13,743 nucleotides of DNA, taken from assembly GCA_002773975.1 (NCBI GenBank), contig PEZR01000167.1:8500-22242 (forward strand). The letters run 5' to 3'. This document shows positions 1 to 7,597 of the stretch, in pieces (the stretch's first letter is position 1; each line of letters starts with the position of its first letter). The notes under the pieces are model-generated. The model was not told the DNA's origin. It worked only from the letters and a program-made list of their open reading frames with translations, and ran no database searches. A program made the position numbers and the translations under genes. The DNA is from Bdellovibrio sp. CG10_big_fil_rev_8_21_14_0_10_47_8. Lineage in GTDB: Bacteria > Bdellovibrionota > Bdellovibrionia > Bdellovibrionales > Bdellovibrionaceae.

Positions 1-335
1 ATCAGAATTTTTGTCTCGGAATTGTTGAGTACATAGCTGAGGTCTTCCGGAGTGACGGTCGGATAGATCGGGACCGTGACAGCATGAATACTCATGATCG
101 CAAAGTCACAAATAGACCACTCCCAGCGGGTATTGGACATGATGGCGACTTTTTCGCGAGGTTCAATGCCCAGAGCCAGCAGAGCTGACGACACGGTGGA
201 GATCTGCTCATGGTATTGGGACCAGCTAATGTCCTGCCACGCATTGTTCTTTTTTAGCATCAGTGCTGGAATGCGAGCGTCTCGATCAGGCATTTGAGAG
301 ACGAAATCACAGATGGTTTTTACGGAAACGGACAT
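1..335 (-). CDS. fadD: Long-chain acyl-CoA synthetase, N-terminal part (runs off left edge)
   Basis: About 111 N-terminal residues of an AMP-forming acyl-CoA synthetase, an enzyme that activates fatty acids with ATP and CoA at the inner face of the membrane. The translation starts MSVSVKTICDFV and contains the typical N-terminal blocks of this family: 'SWSQYHEQI' (about 38-46), 'ALGIEPREKVAIMSNTRWEW' (about 54-73), 'HAVTVPIYPT' (about 84-93) and 'YVLNNSETKI' near the cut end. These match long-chain acyl-CoA synthetases better than short-chain ones. The ATP-binding and adenylation motifs lie outside the window, so substrate length cannot be judged. The ATG at 333-335 is preceded by a plausible AGGT-rich ribosome site. 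It lies 16 bases after the kinase stop, so co-transcription with the kinase is likely. The symbol is by family; a paralogue with another chain-length preference is possible. Confidence 0.85.
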   Translation of the reverse strand, partial: MSVSVKTICDFVSQMPDRDARIPALMLKKNNAWQDISWSQYHEQISTVSSALLALGIEPREKVAIMSNTRWEWSICDFAIMSIHAVTVPIYPTVTPEDLSYVLNNSETKIL

Positions 336-351
336 GTTGACCTACCTGATG

Positions 352-2250
352 CTAACGCGAATTGCTGGGTTTTCTTTGGCTGAGGATCAACTTGACCTGG
401 ACTCGCTGATTCAGTTCCACTCGTACAACCTGCTCGGCGGACAATCCAGAAAAGGGATTGTGAACTTGAATGCGTACGGGAGTTCCCGCCGGAACCGCAT
501 AGTTTCGCAGGGGTAACTTCTCATCAACTCGCTGTCCATTGATCACAATCACCGGATTGCTTCCAGCATTGAAAAGATCCAGGTTGATATAACCCATTTT
601 TGGCAGGGGCAACAGAGTGGCATTGATCTGCTTGCCATTGGTGTTCGCGGTTTCTCGTTTTTCGTAGTACTGATATCCATCTCGGCGAAGGGACAAAGTG
701 AAGTCTCGACCGGCGTCCAATGTTTTTCGAGCGGGAGTCAGCATTCCAGAATCTTGGTTATCGATAAAAATTCGAGCGCCCGATGGGTTGCTGTCAATGA
801 AAACCACATAGGCCTGTTTTGAAGTAAAGTCAGCCTGCCCCTCCGACGAAACATTCCCTGATTCAGTGGCAGCGACGATAGGGTTCTCTTGATGACTCAG
901 CCACGGACTTAGTCGAGTCATTACCTGGTCTCGGTTGTTCCACCCATAACCACCGACTGCCAGTAAAACTGCAACCAACAAGTAGGTCATGGTGTTGTCG
1001 GCTGGAGCTTTCAAGTGGGGAGGATGAACGCCCGATCGAGTCCCCGAAGGGACTTGATAGAATGCGCCCGAGTTGATGTCAGCACTTTGTTTTCGTTTTC
1101 TCACTGGGCCGTCAATCTTCAAGTCCTTGAGGTTGACTCGGCCGGTGTTGAAATCAACATCTTTGATTTGCTCTTGAGCCTCTTCATCTTTCGGGATCAG
1201 GCCAATGGGTGTGTACTCACTTTTTGTCACGGTACCGGGTTCGGTGACGGTGTGGCCCTCATCCCTGGCTGATTGAACTTTGGCATACTCAATCAGTTTA
1301 CGACGATTCTCGATAAACATTTGTGAGAAGGCGGACTTCATAAATACGCTAAAGTCATGTGGAGAAAACTCGGGATACTGTGTATTCAAGAATCGATTGA
1401 GATCCCGGTGAAATGCCGCGGCCGTCTGGTACCGAAGACTTTTATCCTTTGCGAGTGCCTTGATGCAGATGCGCTCGAGCTCTGGTGGAATTGAAGGATT
1501 CAGCTTTCGCAGTGAAGGGATCTGGCATTCGCGGATTTTTCTGAGGGTGGCAGCTTCGCTGTTGGTCGTAAAGAGCCGATCATTGGCAAGCAGTTCCCAC
1601 AGAACAATTCCAAGCGCAAAAATATCTGCTCGCAGGTCTACGGGTTGGCCGTCCGCTTGCTCGGGACTCATGTAACCAAATTTCCCCTTAATCGTGCCGG
1701 CGCGGGTTGTTTCAAGTTGGCTTTCTGCTTTGGCAATTCCAAAATCAACGATCTTAATTTCACCTTCAAAGCTAACCATGATGTTTTGAGGGCTCATGTC
1801 CCGATGGGTGATATTGAGTGGTTTTCCTGTGGTGCCGTCCAAACAACGATGAGCATGATCAAGGCCGCCCGCCACTTCTTTGGTGATGTAAACAATTTGG
1901 TCGATGGAAAACTTACGGCTTTCCTTTTTCAAGTGATTGGTTACTTGGCGAAGATTTTGACCTTCTACGTACTCCATCACTAGAAAGAACTGTTTGTCTT
2001 TGACCCCAAAGTCGAAAATCGAAACGATGTTGTTGTGATTCAAGTTGACGGCAATCTTAGCCTCTTCTTTGAACATGTCGATAAACTCGGGGTGGTCAGA
2101 GTACTGAGGAAGAATTCTTTTCACCGCTAAAAATTTGGCGATGCCGCTGGCACCAGTGGACTTGGCCAGATAAACCTCGGCCATGCCGCCGGCCGCGATT
2201 TTTTCCAAAAGTAAGTATTTGCCAAAACTTTCCAGCACTTTTGACACCAA
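352..2250 (-). CDS. Membrane-anchored Ser/Thr protein kinase with C-terminal PEGA modules
   Basis: A Hanks-type kinase of 632 residues. The cytoplasmic kinase domain (about 10-290) has a glycine loop 'AAGGMAEVYLAK' (19-30), the ATP-binding Lys44 in 'AVKR', a helix-C Glu near 62-63, the catalytic loop 'HRDMSPQN' (149-156, Asp151 and Asn156), 'DFG' (169-171) and 'MSPE' (194-197) closing the activation segment, so it should be active. A charged linker (about 320-418) leads to one membrane segment at about 421-436. The part beyond it, presumably periplasmic, holds a PEGA-type module (about 481-548, 'IDSNPSGARIFIDNQDSG') and a second PEGA-like beta module (about 552-625). Its substrates are unknown; the downstream fadD homologue makes a link to lipid metabolism conceivable but unproven. 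The longest reading frame starts with TTG at 2250, but GTG at 2247 is better spaced from the AGAGGA site and is the likelier start. Confidence 0.93.
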   Translation of the reverse strand: MVSKVLESFGKYLLLEKIAAGGMAEVYLAKSTGASGIAKFLAVKRILPQYSDHPEFIDMFKEEAKIAVNLNHNNIVSIFDFGVKDKQFFLVMEYVEGQNLRQVTNHLKKESRKFSIDQIVYITKEVAGGLDHAHRCLDGTTGKPLNITHRDMSPQNIMVSFEGEIKIVDFGIAKAESQLETTRAGTIKGKFGYMSPEQADGQPVDLRADIFALGIVLWELLANDRLFTTNSEAATLRKIRECQIPSLRKLNPSIPPELERICIKALAKDKSLRYQTAAAFHRDLNRFLNTQYPEFSPHDFSVFMKSAFSQMFIENRRKLIEYAKVQSARDEGHTVTEPGTVTKSEYTPIGLIPKDEEAQEQIKDVDFNTGRVNLKDLKIDGPVRKRKQSADINSGAFYQVPSGTRSGVHPPHLKAPADNTMTYLLVAVLLAVGGYGWNNRDQVMTRLSPWLSHQENPIVAATESGNVSSEGQADFTSKQAYVVFIDSNPSGARIFIDNQDSGMLTPARKTLDAGRDFTLSLRRDGYQYYEKRETANTNGKQINATLLPLPKMGYINLDLFNAGSNPVIVINGQRVDEKLPLRNYAVPAGTPVRIQVHNPFSGLSAEQVVRVELNQRVQVKLILSQRKPSNSR

Positions 2251-2269
2251 AATCCTCTTTTCCTACGCT
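2241..2269 (+). promoter_or_regulatory. Candidate sigma70-type promoter for coaE
   Basis: A perfect TTGACA (2241-2246) is followed after 17 bases by TACGCT (2264-2269), which keeps the most important T, A and final T of a -10 box. Transcription would start near 2276 and give a leader of about 55 bases to the coaE ATG. The -35 box overlaps the first codons of the divergent kinase. The match could be chance; the -10 is weak and nothing else supports it. Confidence 0.25.
2253..2258 (-). promoter_or_regulatory. Ribosome binding site of the kinase gene
   Basis: Read on the minus strand these bases are AGAGGA. They sit 5 bases before a GTG codon (2247-2245) but only 2 bases before the TTG at 2250. 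The spacing favours GTG as the true start, which shortens the protein by one residue. Confidence 0.6.
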
Positions 2270-2330
2270 TAAGTTATCGGTAGGATGAGAGGGGATCTTA
2301 ATAGGAACTCGATGAAAGTCTGGTGGGGAA

Positions 2331-2930
2331 ATGAAGTGGATTGGGTTGACCGGAGGGATCGCCTCCGGAAAAAGTACGGTCAGTCAAATTTTGCGGGACC
2401 TCGGATACGAGGTCGTGGATGCGGATGAGATCGCCAAGCAGGTCGTGCAACCAGGGACCCCTGGACTTCAGTCGGTGATTTCTCAGTTCGGAACACAAAT
2501 ATTGGACGCCCACGGATCTTTGGATCGAAAAAAATTGGGTGCGATCGTTTTTGGTAACCCCGAAAAACTTTTGATTTTAGAAAATATTTTGCACCCATTG
2601 GTGCAAAATATCACTTCTCAAAAAAAGGACCAGCTCGAGATGGCGGGGATCCCGATGGCTTTCTATGATGTGCCCCTGCTCTTTGAAAAGAAACTGGAAA
2701 AAAATTTTGATGATATTGTCGTCATTACAACATCCCCGGAAAATCAACGTGAGCGGATGAAACAAAGAGATCAGTTGGATGAGTTAGAGATTTCCAAGAG
2801 ACTTCAATCTCAGGTCCCACTGTCTGAAAAGATTCAAAAAGCTCGATGGATCATTGAAAACAATGGATCTATCGAAGATTTGGGAAGACAGGTGCGAGAT
2901 CTAGCTCTGCATCTTCAGGGGCTACGATAA
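2331..2930 (+). CDS. coaE: Dephospho-CoA kinase
   Basis: Cytoplasmic enzyme that phosphorylates the 3'-hydroxyl of the ribose of dephospho-CoA with ATP, the last step of coenzyme A synthesis. The N-terminus 'MKWIGLTGGIASGKST' carries the P-loop (residues 8-16, Lys14). It is followed by 'VVDADEIAKQVV' (about 28-39), the Asp-containing substrate block that is typical of CoaE, and by 'ILENILHPLV' and 'YDVPLLFE' (near 113-120), also family hallmarks. The C-terminal 'RWIIENNGSIEDL' matches the usual end. At 199 residues the length is normal. The ATG at 2331 follows a GGTGGGGAA stretch that serves as ribosome site; the ATG at 2312 is out of frame. It is divergent from the kinase (80 bases) and convergent with the next gene (7 bases between stops). 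Confidence 0.96.
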   Translation: MKWIGLTGGIASGKSTVSQILRDLGYEVVDADEIAKQVVQPGTPGLQSVISQFGTQILDAHGSLDRKKLGAIVFGNPEKLLILENILHPLVQNITSQKKDQLEMAGIPMAFYDVPLLFEKKLEKNFDDIVVITTSPENQRERMKQRDQLDELEISKRLQSQVPLSEKIQKARWIIENNGSIEDLGRQVRDLALHLQGLR

Positions 2931-2937
2931 AGGACCT

Positions 2938-3564
2938 TCAGTTATCTGAAAAGGCATAAGACAACAATCCAAAGACGTGAGTTCCCGAGTTCCCGAAGCC
3001 AAACCCCATTTCCACTCTCCAGGTTCGCTGTAGGCGAAACAGATCCTCGAGCCCGATGCTGCCAATGGCATAGTAGCGTTGGTAGTCGATAAAATTTCCC
3101 AGCTGATCTTTTGCATCATAGTAACCAACGACTCCCACTTGATAGAACGGCTCATAACTCAACCAAGATGACATCCATCGAGGATTGAGCCATTGGTAGG
3201 CCCATCTTGCACCAATCAAGGTGGAGGTTGAGCTGGCAATGAAGACACCAAATCTCTGTGCGCTATTTTCTTTGCTGTAAAATGACCTTTCCAATCCGAC
3301 GAGAAGGGGAGAGCTATTTTCTTTGTCCTTATCGAAAACCCCGCTGCCGGCACCAGCAGAAATCGAGGTGGATCCAAAAACATGTTTTCTTTTGATCGAA
3401 CGAAGAATCCATGGATCTAAGTTTTCTTTTTCCATGGGATTTTCGATGGGTCGAGGTCTGGGATTTCTCTCGGGGGCAGCGTATACAGAAATATTAAAAC
3501 TCAAACAAAGCACGACTAAGGTCAAAAAATAGAGGGTGAAGTTAAGACGCATGAGAGAAATCAT
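2938..3564 (-). CDS. Secreted beta-rich protein, probably a small outer-membrane barrel
   Basis: I do not recognise a named family. The 208-residue product starts with a signal peptide (hydrophobic core about 8-27, likely cut after VYA at 29 or the next Ala). A proline- and arginine-rich linker follows (about 31-44, 'PERNPRPRPIENP'). From about 62 on the sequence alternates short glycine- and aromatic-rich amphipathic stretches such as 'STSISAGAGSG', 'WAYQWLNPRW' and 'MGFGFGNSGTHVFGLLSYAF', as expected for a small outer-membrane barrel of about eight strands. The chain ends shortly after an aromatic residue ('YAFSDN'). The ATG at 3564 has only a weak GAG upstream; a second ATG at 3552 would keep the signal peptide but has no ribosome site. 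It stands alone on its strand, between convergent coaE and divergent barrel 1. Confidence 0.75.
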   Translation of the reverse strand: MISLMRLNFTLYFLTLVVLCLSFNISVYAAPERNPRPRPIENPMEKENLDPWILRSIKRKHVFGSTSISAGAGSGVFDKDKENSSPLLVGLERSFYSKENSAQRFGVFIASSTSTLIGARWAYQWLNPRWMSSWLSYEPFYQVGVVGYYDAKDQLGNFIDYQRYYAIGSIGLEDLFRLQRTWRVEMGFGFGNSGTHVFGLLSYAFSDN

Positions 3565-3598
3565 ATCTCATGTTGAGGTTTGAGAATAATATTTTTAT

Positions 3599-4768
3599 AT
3601 GCGTTTTTTGATTCTGGTCATTTCCCTGTTTCTTTCTATTTCTGCGTTGGCCCAAGAAGGTGTTCATACACGGATCCACCACCTCTATACCTCTAATCGA
3701 GCAATGGGGATGGGGGATGCTTTTGTGGCGACAGCCAATGATTACTCGGCCCTATTTTACAATCCGGCGGGGTTGGCCCGAAGGGACATGGGTCAGATCA
3801 ATCTTTCGCTCGAGGTCGGGGCATCCAGCAACTTTATTGATTTTTCCAAAGACATCAATGACGTGAACAAAGCTGACTACGCCAATGACTCAGCCAGGTA
3901 TACAGCTTACGCAGAATTCCTGCAGAAGTATTATGGCAAAACATTTATGGTGCGAGCTGATCTTCTGCATGCAATCTGGGTTCGGCCCCACTGGGGTGTC
4001 GGAATTTTACCTCTCAATATGACTCTCGAGTATCAAGTGCACAACCAAGCCGCGCCAGCATTGAACGTCCGAGCCTATGCAGACACGGTTTTGGCTTATG
4101 GGTATGGAAATGATCTGAAGGGACTTGTCCCCGGTCGTCTTTCTTGGGGTGTGACGGGAAAGTTCGTGAATCGCGGATACACCAATAAACAGGTGAATGC
4201 GGTTGATTTGATGGTGGACTCCAACACTGTCAAAAAAGAGGATCTGCGCGATGGTTACACTGTCGATGCAGATTTAGGATTGCTCTATACTCCGGGGATT
4301 CCTGCCGAAGGTCTGTTTTCAATCTTTAATTTAGCCAAACCGACCTTTGGAGCTGTGGTTCGAAATGTCGCTGATTATGGTTTCGGTCAGAGTTTTCATC
4401 TGTTCAATAAGAATGAGGTCCAAGCTCCCGAAAAGTTGAACCGGGTTTTTGACGTCGGTGCAAAATTTGAATATCCATCTTTATGGATTTTTGGTGGACG
4501 CGGTGAGGTTGATTTCCGAGATATTGGTCATCCGAACTTTAGCGCACGACGATCCTTTCATTTGGGGTTCGAGTTTGATTGGACAGTTGCTTCATGGTGG
4601 AAGGGGCAATACCGAATTGGGGTCAATCAGGGATATCCAACTTTGGGTCTGTCAGCTCAACTCTTTGTATTCAATTTGGATATGGTGACCTACGGGGAAG
4701 ATGTTGGCTCTTACGACAATCCTCAGGAAAATCGCGTTTACATGGCAAAATTTAACATGGATTTCTAA
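3599..4768 (+). CDS. Outer-membrane beta-barrel protein 1 (FadL/PorV/TraF-like)
   Basis: A 389-residue exported protein with a clear signal peptide ('MRFLILVISLFLSISALA', cut before QEG). The mature N-terminus has 'AMGMGDAFVA' (about 35-44) and, a few residues on, 'ALFYNPAGLA' (about 50-59). This GMG plus NPAGL pairing is seen in FadL-like, PorV-like and TraF-like outer-membrane proteins. The rest alternates amphipathic strands and ends with a phenylalanine, as a barrel that uses the BAM machinery would. Near the end lies 'YGEDVG' (365-370), then 'ENRVYMAKFNMDF'. It is a paralogue of the products at 5636-6733 and 7585-8727. Its role (transport, or partner of a lipoprotein) cannot be deduced. 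The start is fixed by the signal peptide; the upstream ribosome site is weak. The stop lies 4 bases from the stop of the convergent lipoprotein gene. Confidence 0.88.
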   Translation: MRFLILVISLFLSISALAQEGVHTRIHHLYTSNRAMGMGDAFVATANDYSALFYNPAGLARRDMGQINLSLEVGASSNFIDFSKDINDVNKADYANDSARYTAYAEFLQKYYGKTFMVRADLLHAIWVRPHWGVGILPLNMTLEYQVHNQAAPALNVRAYADTVLAYGYGNDLKGLVPGRLSWGVTGKFVNRGYTNKQVNAVDLMVDSNTVKKEDLRDGYTVDADLGLLYTPGIPAEGLFSIFNLAKPTFGAVVRNVADYGFGQSFHLFNKNEVQAPEKLNRVFDVGAKFEYPSLWIFGGRGEVDFRDIGHPNFSARRSFHLGFEFDWTVASWWKGQYRIGVNQGYPTLGLSAQLFVFNLDMVTYGEDVGSYDNPQENRVYMAKFNMDF

Positions 4769-4772
4769 GCAA

Positions 4773-5495
4773 TCAGTATCCAGTACAGCCAGCGGCTGCA
4801 GGATTGCTATAACAGGTCATCGCTTGCAGTCCGATAGCGCTGGTATTTGAAGTTCCCCCGGCAGTGTCAATCGCCGATGAAAATTGATCACAATAGCTGC
4901 CGGCCGTGCTCTGACCAGTGGAGCAGTTCGATGCATACATTGCCACCACGGCAGTTCCCACGGCCGCTTGAGCAATTGGATCCGAGGCAAAGGTTGCCAT
5001 ATTTGTTTGAAGATCTGCTCCACTGAGAACTGATCCCGCAAGATAGTTAATAACACTAGCGGTTTGGGCTAGACCGGCCAAAAAGATCAGGCCCTTTGAT
5101 TGAGCTGTCGTGCAATAGGTCAGAGCCTGTTCAGAGCTTTCATAGTTCAGGGTGGTCGTGCTTTCCGCGGTGAATGCGAGGGCTGCAATCATCGAGGTGC
5201 TGGCGGTTGCGCCACTCCCTGCGTTGATTTCGCTCAATGCGTCGGCAATTTTACTAGGGCTCGTATAACCCTCTTTTACAAATTTTCCCACACAACGAAT
5301 GAGGTAGGCCCCTTGAGATTCAATGCCGTTCACCATTTCAACACAATTGGCAGCCTCAGCAGCCGTCGCATTGTCCAGGCAGCTTTGCGCATCAGAAATT
5401 TTATCAATGTCTTTCGCTCCGCCACAAGAAGCCAAAATTAGAGCAGAGCACAGAGCTAGAACTGAAAATAACAGGGCGTTTTGATTTGTTTTCAT
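4773..5495 (-). CDS. Cys-rich lipoprotein 1, unknown function
   Basis: The 240-residue product has a lipoprotein signal: hydrophobic segment 8-22 and lipobox 'LASC' with Cys24, followed by GG, so outer-membrane sorting is plausible. The mature chain is rich in Ala, Ser and Thr and contains eight more cysteines (39, 51, 68, 128, 191, 202, 228, 237), which could make four disulfides in the periplasm. Alanine-rich amphipathic stretches suggest an all-helical fold. I recognise no domain. It resembles the lipoprotein at 6749-7597 in the lipobox position, the number of extra cysteines, a Tyr-x-x-x-Cys element ('YLIRCVGKFV' here, 'YAGKCGLDFI' there) and a Cys-rich end; a distant common origin is inferred. 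It is convergent with barrel 1 and divergent from barrel 2 (140 bases). No strong ribosome site is visible before the ATG. Confidence 0.82.
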   Translation of the reverse strand: MKTNQNALLFSVLALCSALILASCGGAKDIDKISDAQSCLDNATAAEAANCVEMVNGIESQGAYLIRCVGKFVKEGYTSPSKIADALSEINAGSGATASTSMIAALAFTAESTTTLNYESSEQALTYCTTAQSKGLIFLAGLAQTASVINYLAGSVLSGADLQTNMATFASDPIAQAAVGTAVVAMYASNCSTGQSTAGSYCDQFSSAIDTAGGTSNTSAIGLQAMTCYSNPAAAGCTGY

Positions 5496-5635
5496 AATTT
5501 TCTATCGGTTTCTGAGGGCGGAGATTTAAGACGTCCCTTCATCCAGTTTCTTTGCACATCCATGTTTTGCCAAGACTTTGGTCATGATTCTGTGGCTGAA
5601 GTCTCAAGAAAGAACGTCTCATTCCGATAAAGAAG
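5496..5635. other. Divergent intergenic region between lipoprotein 1 and barrel 2
   Basis: These 140 bases separate two divergent genes and should hold a promoter for each, including the one that drives the five-gene unit starting at 5636. I find no convincing paired -35/-10 boxes on either strand, no clear operator palindrome and no small gene. Confidence 0.5.
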
Positions 5636-6733
5636 ATGATGAAGAACAGGAAGTTCTCTCTTATTTCAGTCACGATGACGATTGCCATATTTCTGGTGAG
5701 TGGATTTTCTTGGGCTCTAGAAGTTCGCGAAAACTATAATGGTGCGAGAATGTTGGGAATGGGTGGTGCTGGGATTGCCGTCGTGAATGACGAGACGGCG
5801 CTTTTGGTCAATCCGGCAGGCCTCGGGAAATTACGGGATATCTATGGAACCATTATCGATCCTGAAGTTGAAGGTGGAATCAATCTCAACGCCATGTACA
5901 AGGCCAATGCATTCAGTGATCCTTTTGATCTTGAGCAGGTAAAGGATACTACAGATGCCAGTCGAGAGAGTTATTATCATTTCAGAGCTCAGGCATTTCC
6001 CTCTTTCGTGGTCAAAAACTTTGGCATCGGTATCTATGGGAAAAAACTCATGGATGCGCAGATGAATGCCACTGGCGCCGAGATGACTACGTTTTATCAG
6101 GACGATCTGTCGTTGTTGCTGGGGGTAAATCTGCGCTTTTTTGATGGCCGTATAAAAATTGGGGCCACAGCAAAAGCCATCGCTCGGATCGAAATCAACA
6201 AAGACATTGACCCAACCAGCAGCCTCTCTTTGGATACAAATGCTTCTGAGGGCGTGGGGATTGGTTATGACGTGGGAATTATTCTAGCGGCACCCATTGT
6301 TTGGATTCCAACAATTTCAGCGGTGATCAGAGATATGGGTGGAACTCAATTTACCGCCGGAAGCGGTGTGCGAATGAAGAGCCAAACGGGAACTCCACCC
6401 ACTGCCATTGATCAAGATATGGACGTGGCGTTGGCGGTCTTTCCTATTCATGGGAATAGAACAAGATCTTCGTTCACTCTAGAATATCAAAAAATTAGAG
6501 AGGCCGGTTTGGCCGTAGATAAGACCCGGTATTATCATGTGGGTTACGAGTTTAACTATGCGGATCTTCTTTTTGTCCGTGCTGGAATGAATCAACGATA
6601 TTGGACAGGTGGGCTCGAGCTGGCATCAGTGCACACGCAAATCCAGTTGGCAAGTTACGGAGAGGACGTGGGAACAGACGGAAGTCCCGTCGAAGATCGT
6701 CGGTATGTATTTAAGTTTGCGATTCGGTTTTAA
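5636..6733 (+). CDS. Outer-membrane beta-barrel protein 2 (FadL/PorV/TraF-like)
   Basis: A 365-residue paralogue of barrel 1. The signal peptide (about 1-27) ends in 'GFSWA' before LEV. The mature N-terminus has 'MLGMGGAGIAVVNDETAL' and then 'VNPAGLGKL', the best preserved copy of the family motif in this window. Amphipathic strands follow, and the end carries 'YGEDVG' (341-346), then 'EDRRYVFKFAIRF' with a terminal Phe as outer-membrane sorting signal. ATG codons at 5636 and 5639 are both possible; the upstream AAAGAAG is a weak and closely spaced ribosome site. It is the first gene of a tightly packed co-directional series that continues to the right edge. The gap to the lipoprotein behind it is 15 bases, so the two are probably made together. 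The ligand or function is unknown. Confidence 0.88.
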   Translation: MMKNRKFSLISVTMTIAIFLVSGFSWALEVRENYNGARMLGMGGAGIAVVNDETALLVNPAGLGKLRDIYGTIIDPEVEGGINLNAMYKANAFSDPFDLEQVKDTTDASRESYYHFRAQAFPSFVVKNFGIGIYGKKLMDAQMNATGAEMTTFYQDDLSLLLGVNLRFFDGRIKIGATAKAIARIEINKDIDPTSSLSLDTNASEGVGIGYDVGIILAAPIVWIPTISAVIRDMGGTQFTAGSGVRMKSQTGTPPTAIDQDMDVALAVFPIHGNRTRSSFTLEYQKIREAGLAVDKTRYYHVGYEFNYADLLFVRAGMNQRYWTGGLELASVHTQIQLASYGEDVGTDGSPVEDRRYVFKFAIRF

Positions 6734-6748
6734 ACAGGAGTCTTTGAC

Positions 6749-7597
6749 ATGAAGACACAGAGATCGAAATTTTACAGGTTTTTAGTTTCACTGACAGTGA
6801 TCTTGTCACTGCTTGGCTGTAGCAATATTTTTAAGGACGCTTCGAAGCAAGATTCTGACGATGCTCTTTATGAAGATGCTCTTAAGTTGATGAATGCCCA
6901 GGATTGGGACGAAGCTTTGGAGAAAATGGATTCTTTGTCTTCGTCTTATCAAACGAGAACAGATGTTTTGGAAACCTGGGCAGGAATTTATGCTGGCAAA
7001 TGTGGTCTTGATTTTATTACCTACTTTGACAATTTGGGAAGTGCCTCTCTGACAGGATCAACGATCTTTGAATATTTCATGAATGCCTTTACAGGAGTGA
7101 TCGTCAATCCAGCCGCCTGTTATTCGGCACAGCTAAAGATAGAGGCCATCAGCACAAGTTCTGCCGCCCGAACTTCTGGGCAAAATCTATTTATGGCGAT
7201 TCTGGGGATGGTTAAGATCGGGGCCTATTTGCGAGATGCGGCAGATATTGATGGTACAGGTAATCTTGGTGATGGGACCATTGATGCTGGCTACAGTTCC
7301 TGCACGACCATTCCTGATGCCAGTGTGAAGCAGGTCATTACTGGTTTGGGTCTTATTTTTGACAATTTAACGGCTCTGACGAACGCGGTGTCAGGGAGCT
7401 CGATCACTGATGCCCTGGATGATATCGATACGGTGTGTGGCGCAAGTTGCCAGAAAACAGATCCTGCTTTGATTTCAGCAGCCGATGTGACGCTCTTTCG
7501 GCAAATTTTGGCCACAGGGCCTTCTAACCCCAATGCGGGACAGGATCTCGGGATTGATGATGCCTGTATGACGGTGATTCCACTATGCTGTCCATAG
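6749..7597 (+). CDS. Cys-rich lipoprotein 2 with a TPR-like N-terminal helix pair
   Basis: The 282-residue product has a lipoprotein signal: basic start, hydrophobic 11-22 and lipobox 'LLGC' with Cys24, then SN, which fits outer-membrane retention. Residues about 37-64 ('ALYEDALKLMNAQDWDEALE') look like one TPR-type helical hairpin, a protein-protein contact element. Eight further cysteines occur at 85, 124, 185, 230, 234, 273, 280 and 281. It may be a distant paralogue of the lipoprotein at 4773-5495. A good ribosome site, AGGAG at 6736-6740, lies 8 bases before the ATG. The gene follows barrel 2 by 15 bases and its last 13 bases overlap the start of barrel 3, so translation of the two is probably coupled. 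A role as periplasmic partner or assembly factor of the flanking barrels is inference only. Confidence 0.85.
   Translation: MKTQRSKFYRFLVSLTVILSLLGCSNIFKDASKQDSDDALYEDALKLMNAQDWDEALEKMDSLSSSYQTRTDVLETWAGIYAGKCGLDFITYFDNLGSASLTGSTIFEYFMNAFTGVIVNPAACYSAQLKIEAISTSSAARTSGQNLFMAILGMVKIGAYLRDAADIDGTGNLGDGTIDAGYSSCTTIPDASVKQVITGLGLIFDNLTALTNAVSGSSITDALDDIDTVCGASCQKTDPALISAADVTLFRQILATGPSNPNAGQDLGIDDACMTVIPLCCP

Noticed and set aside
1645..1983. Open frame of 112 codons on the plus strand
   Set aside because: It is antisense to the kinase catalytic domain, whose motifs are intact.
3564..3598. AT-rich TAATAT at 3587-3592 as a -10 box for barrel 1
   Set aside because: No acceptable -35 lies 16-18 bases upstream and the box is only a few bases before the start codon.
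4769..4807. Inverted repeat GCAATC...GATTGC enclosing CAGCC-AGC-GGCTG, a possible bidirectional terminator between the convergent genes
   Set aside because: The arms are short, the internal loop is very asymmetric (11 against 3 bases), no T run follows on either strand, and it lies in the coding end of lipoprotein 1.
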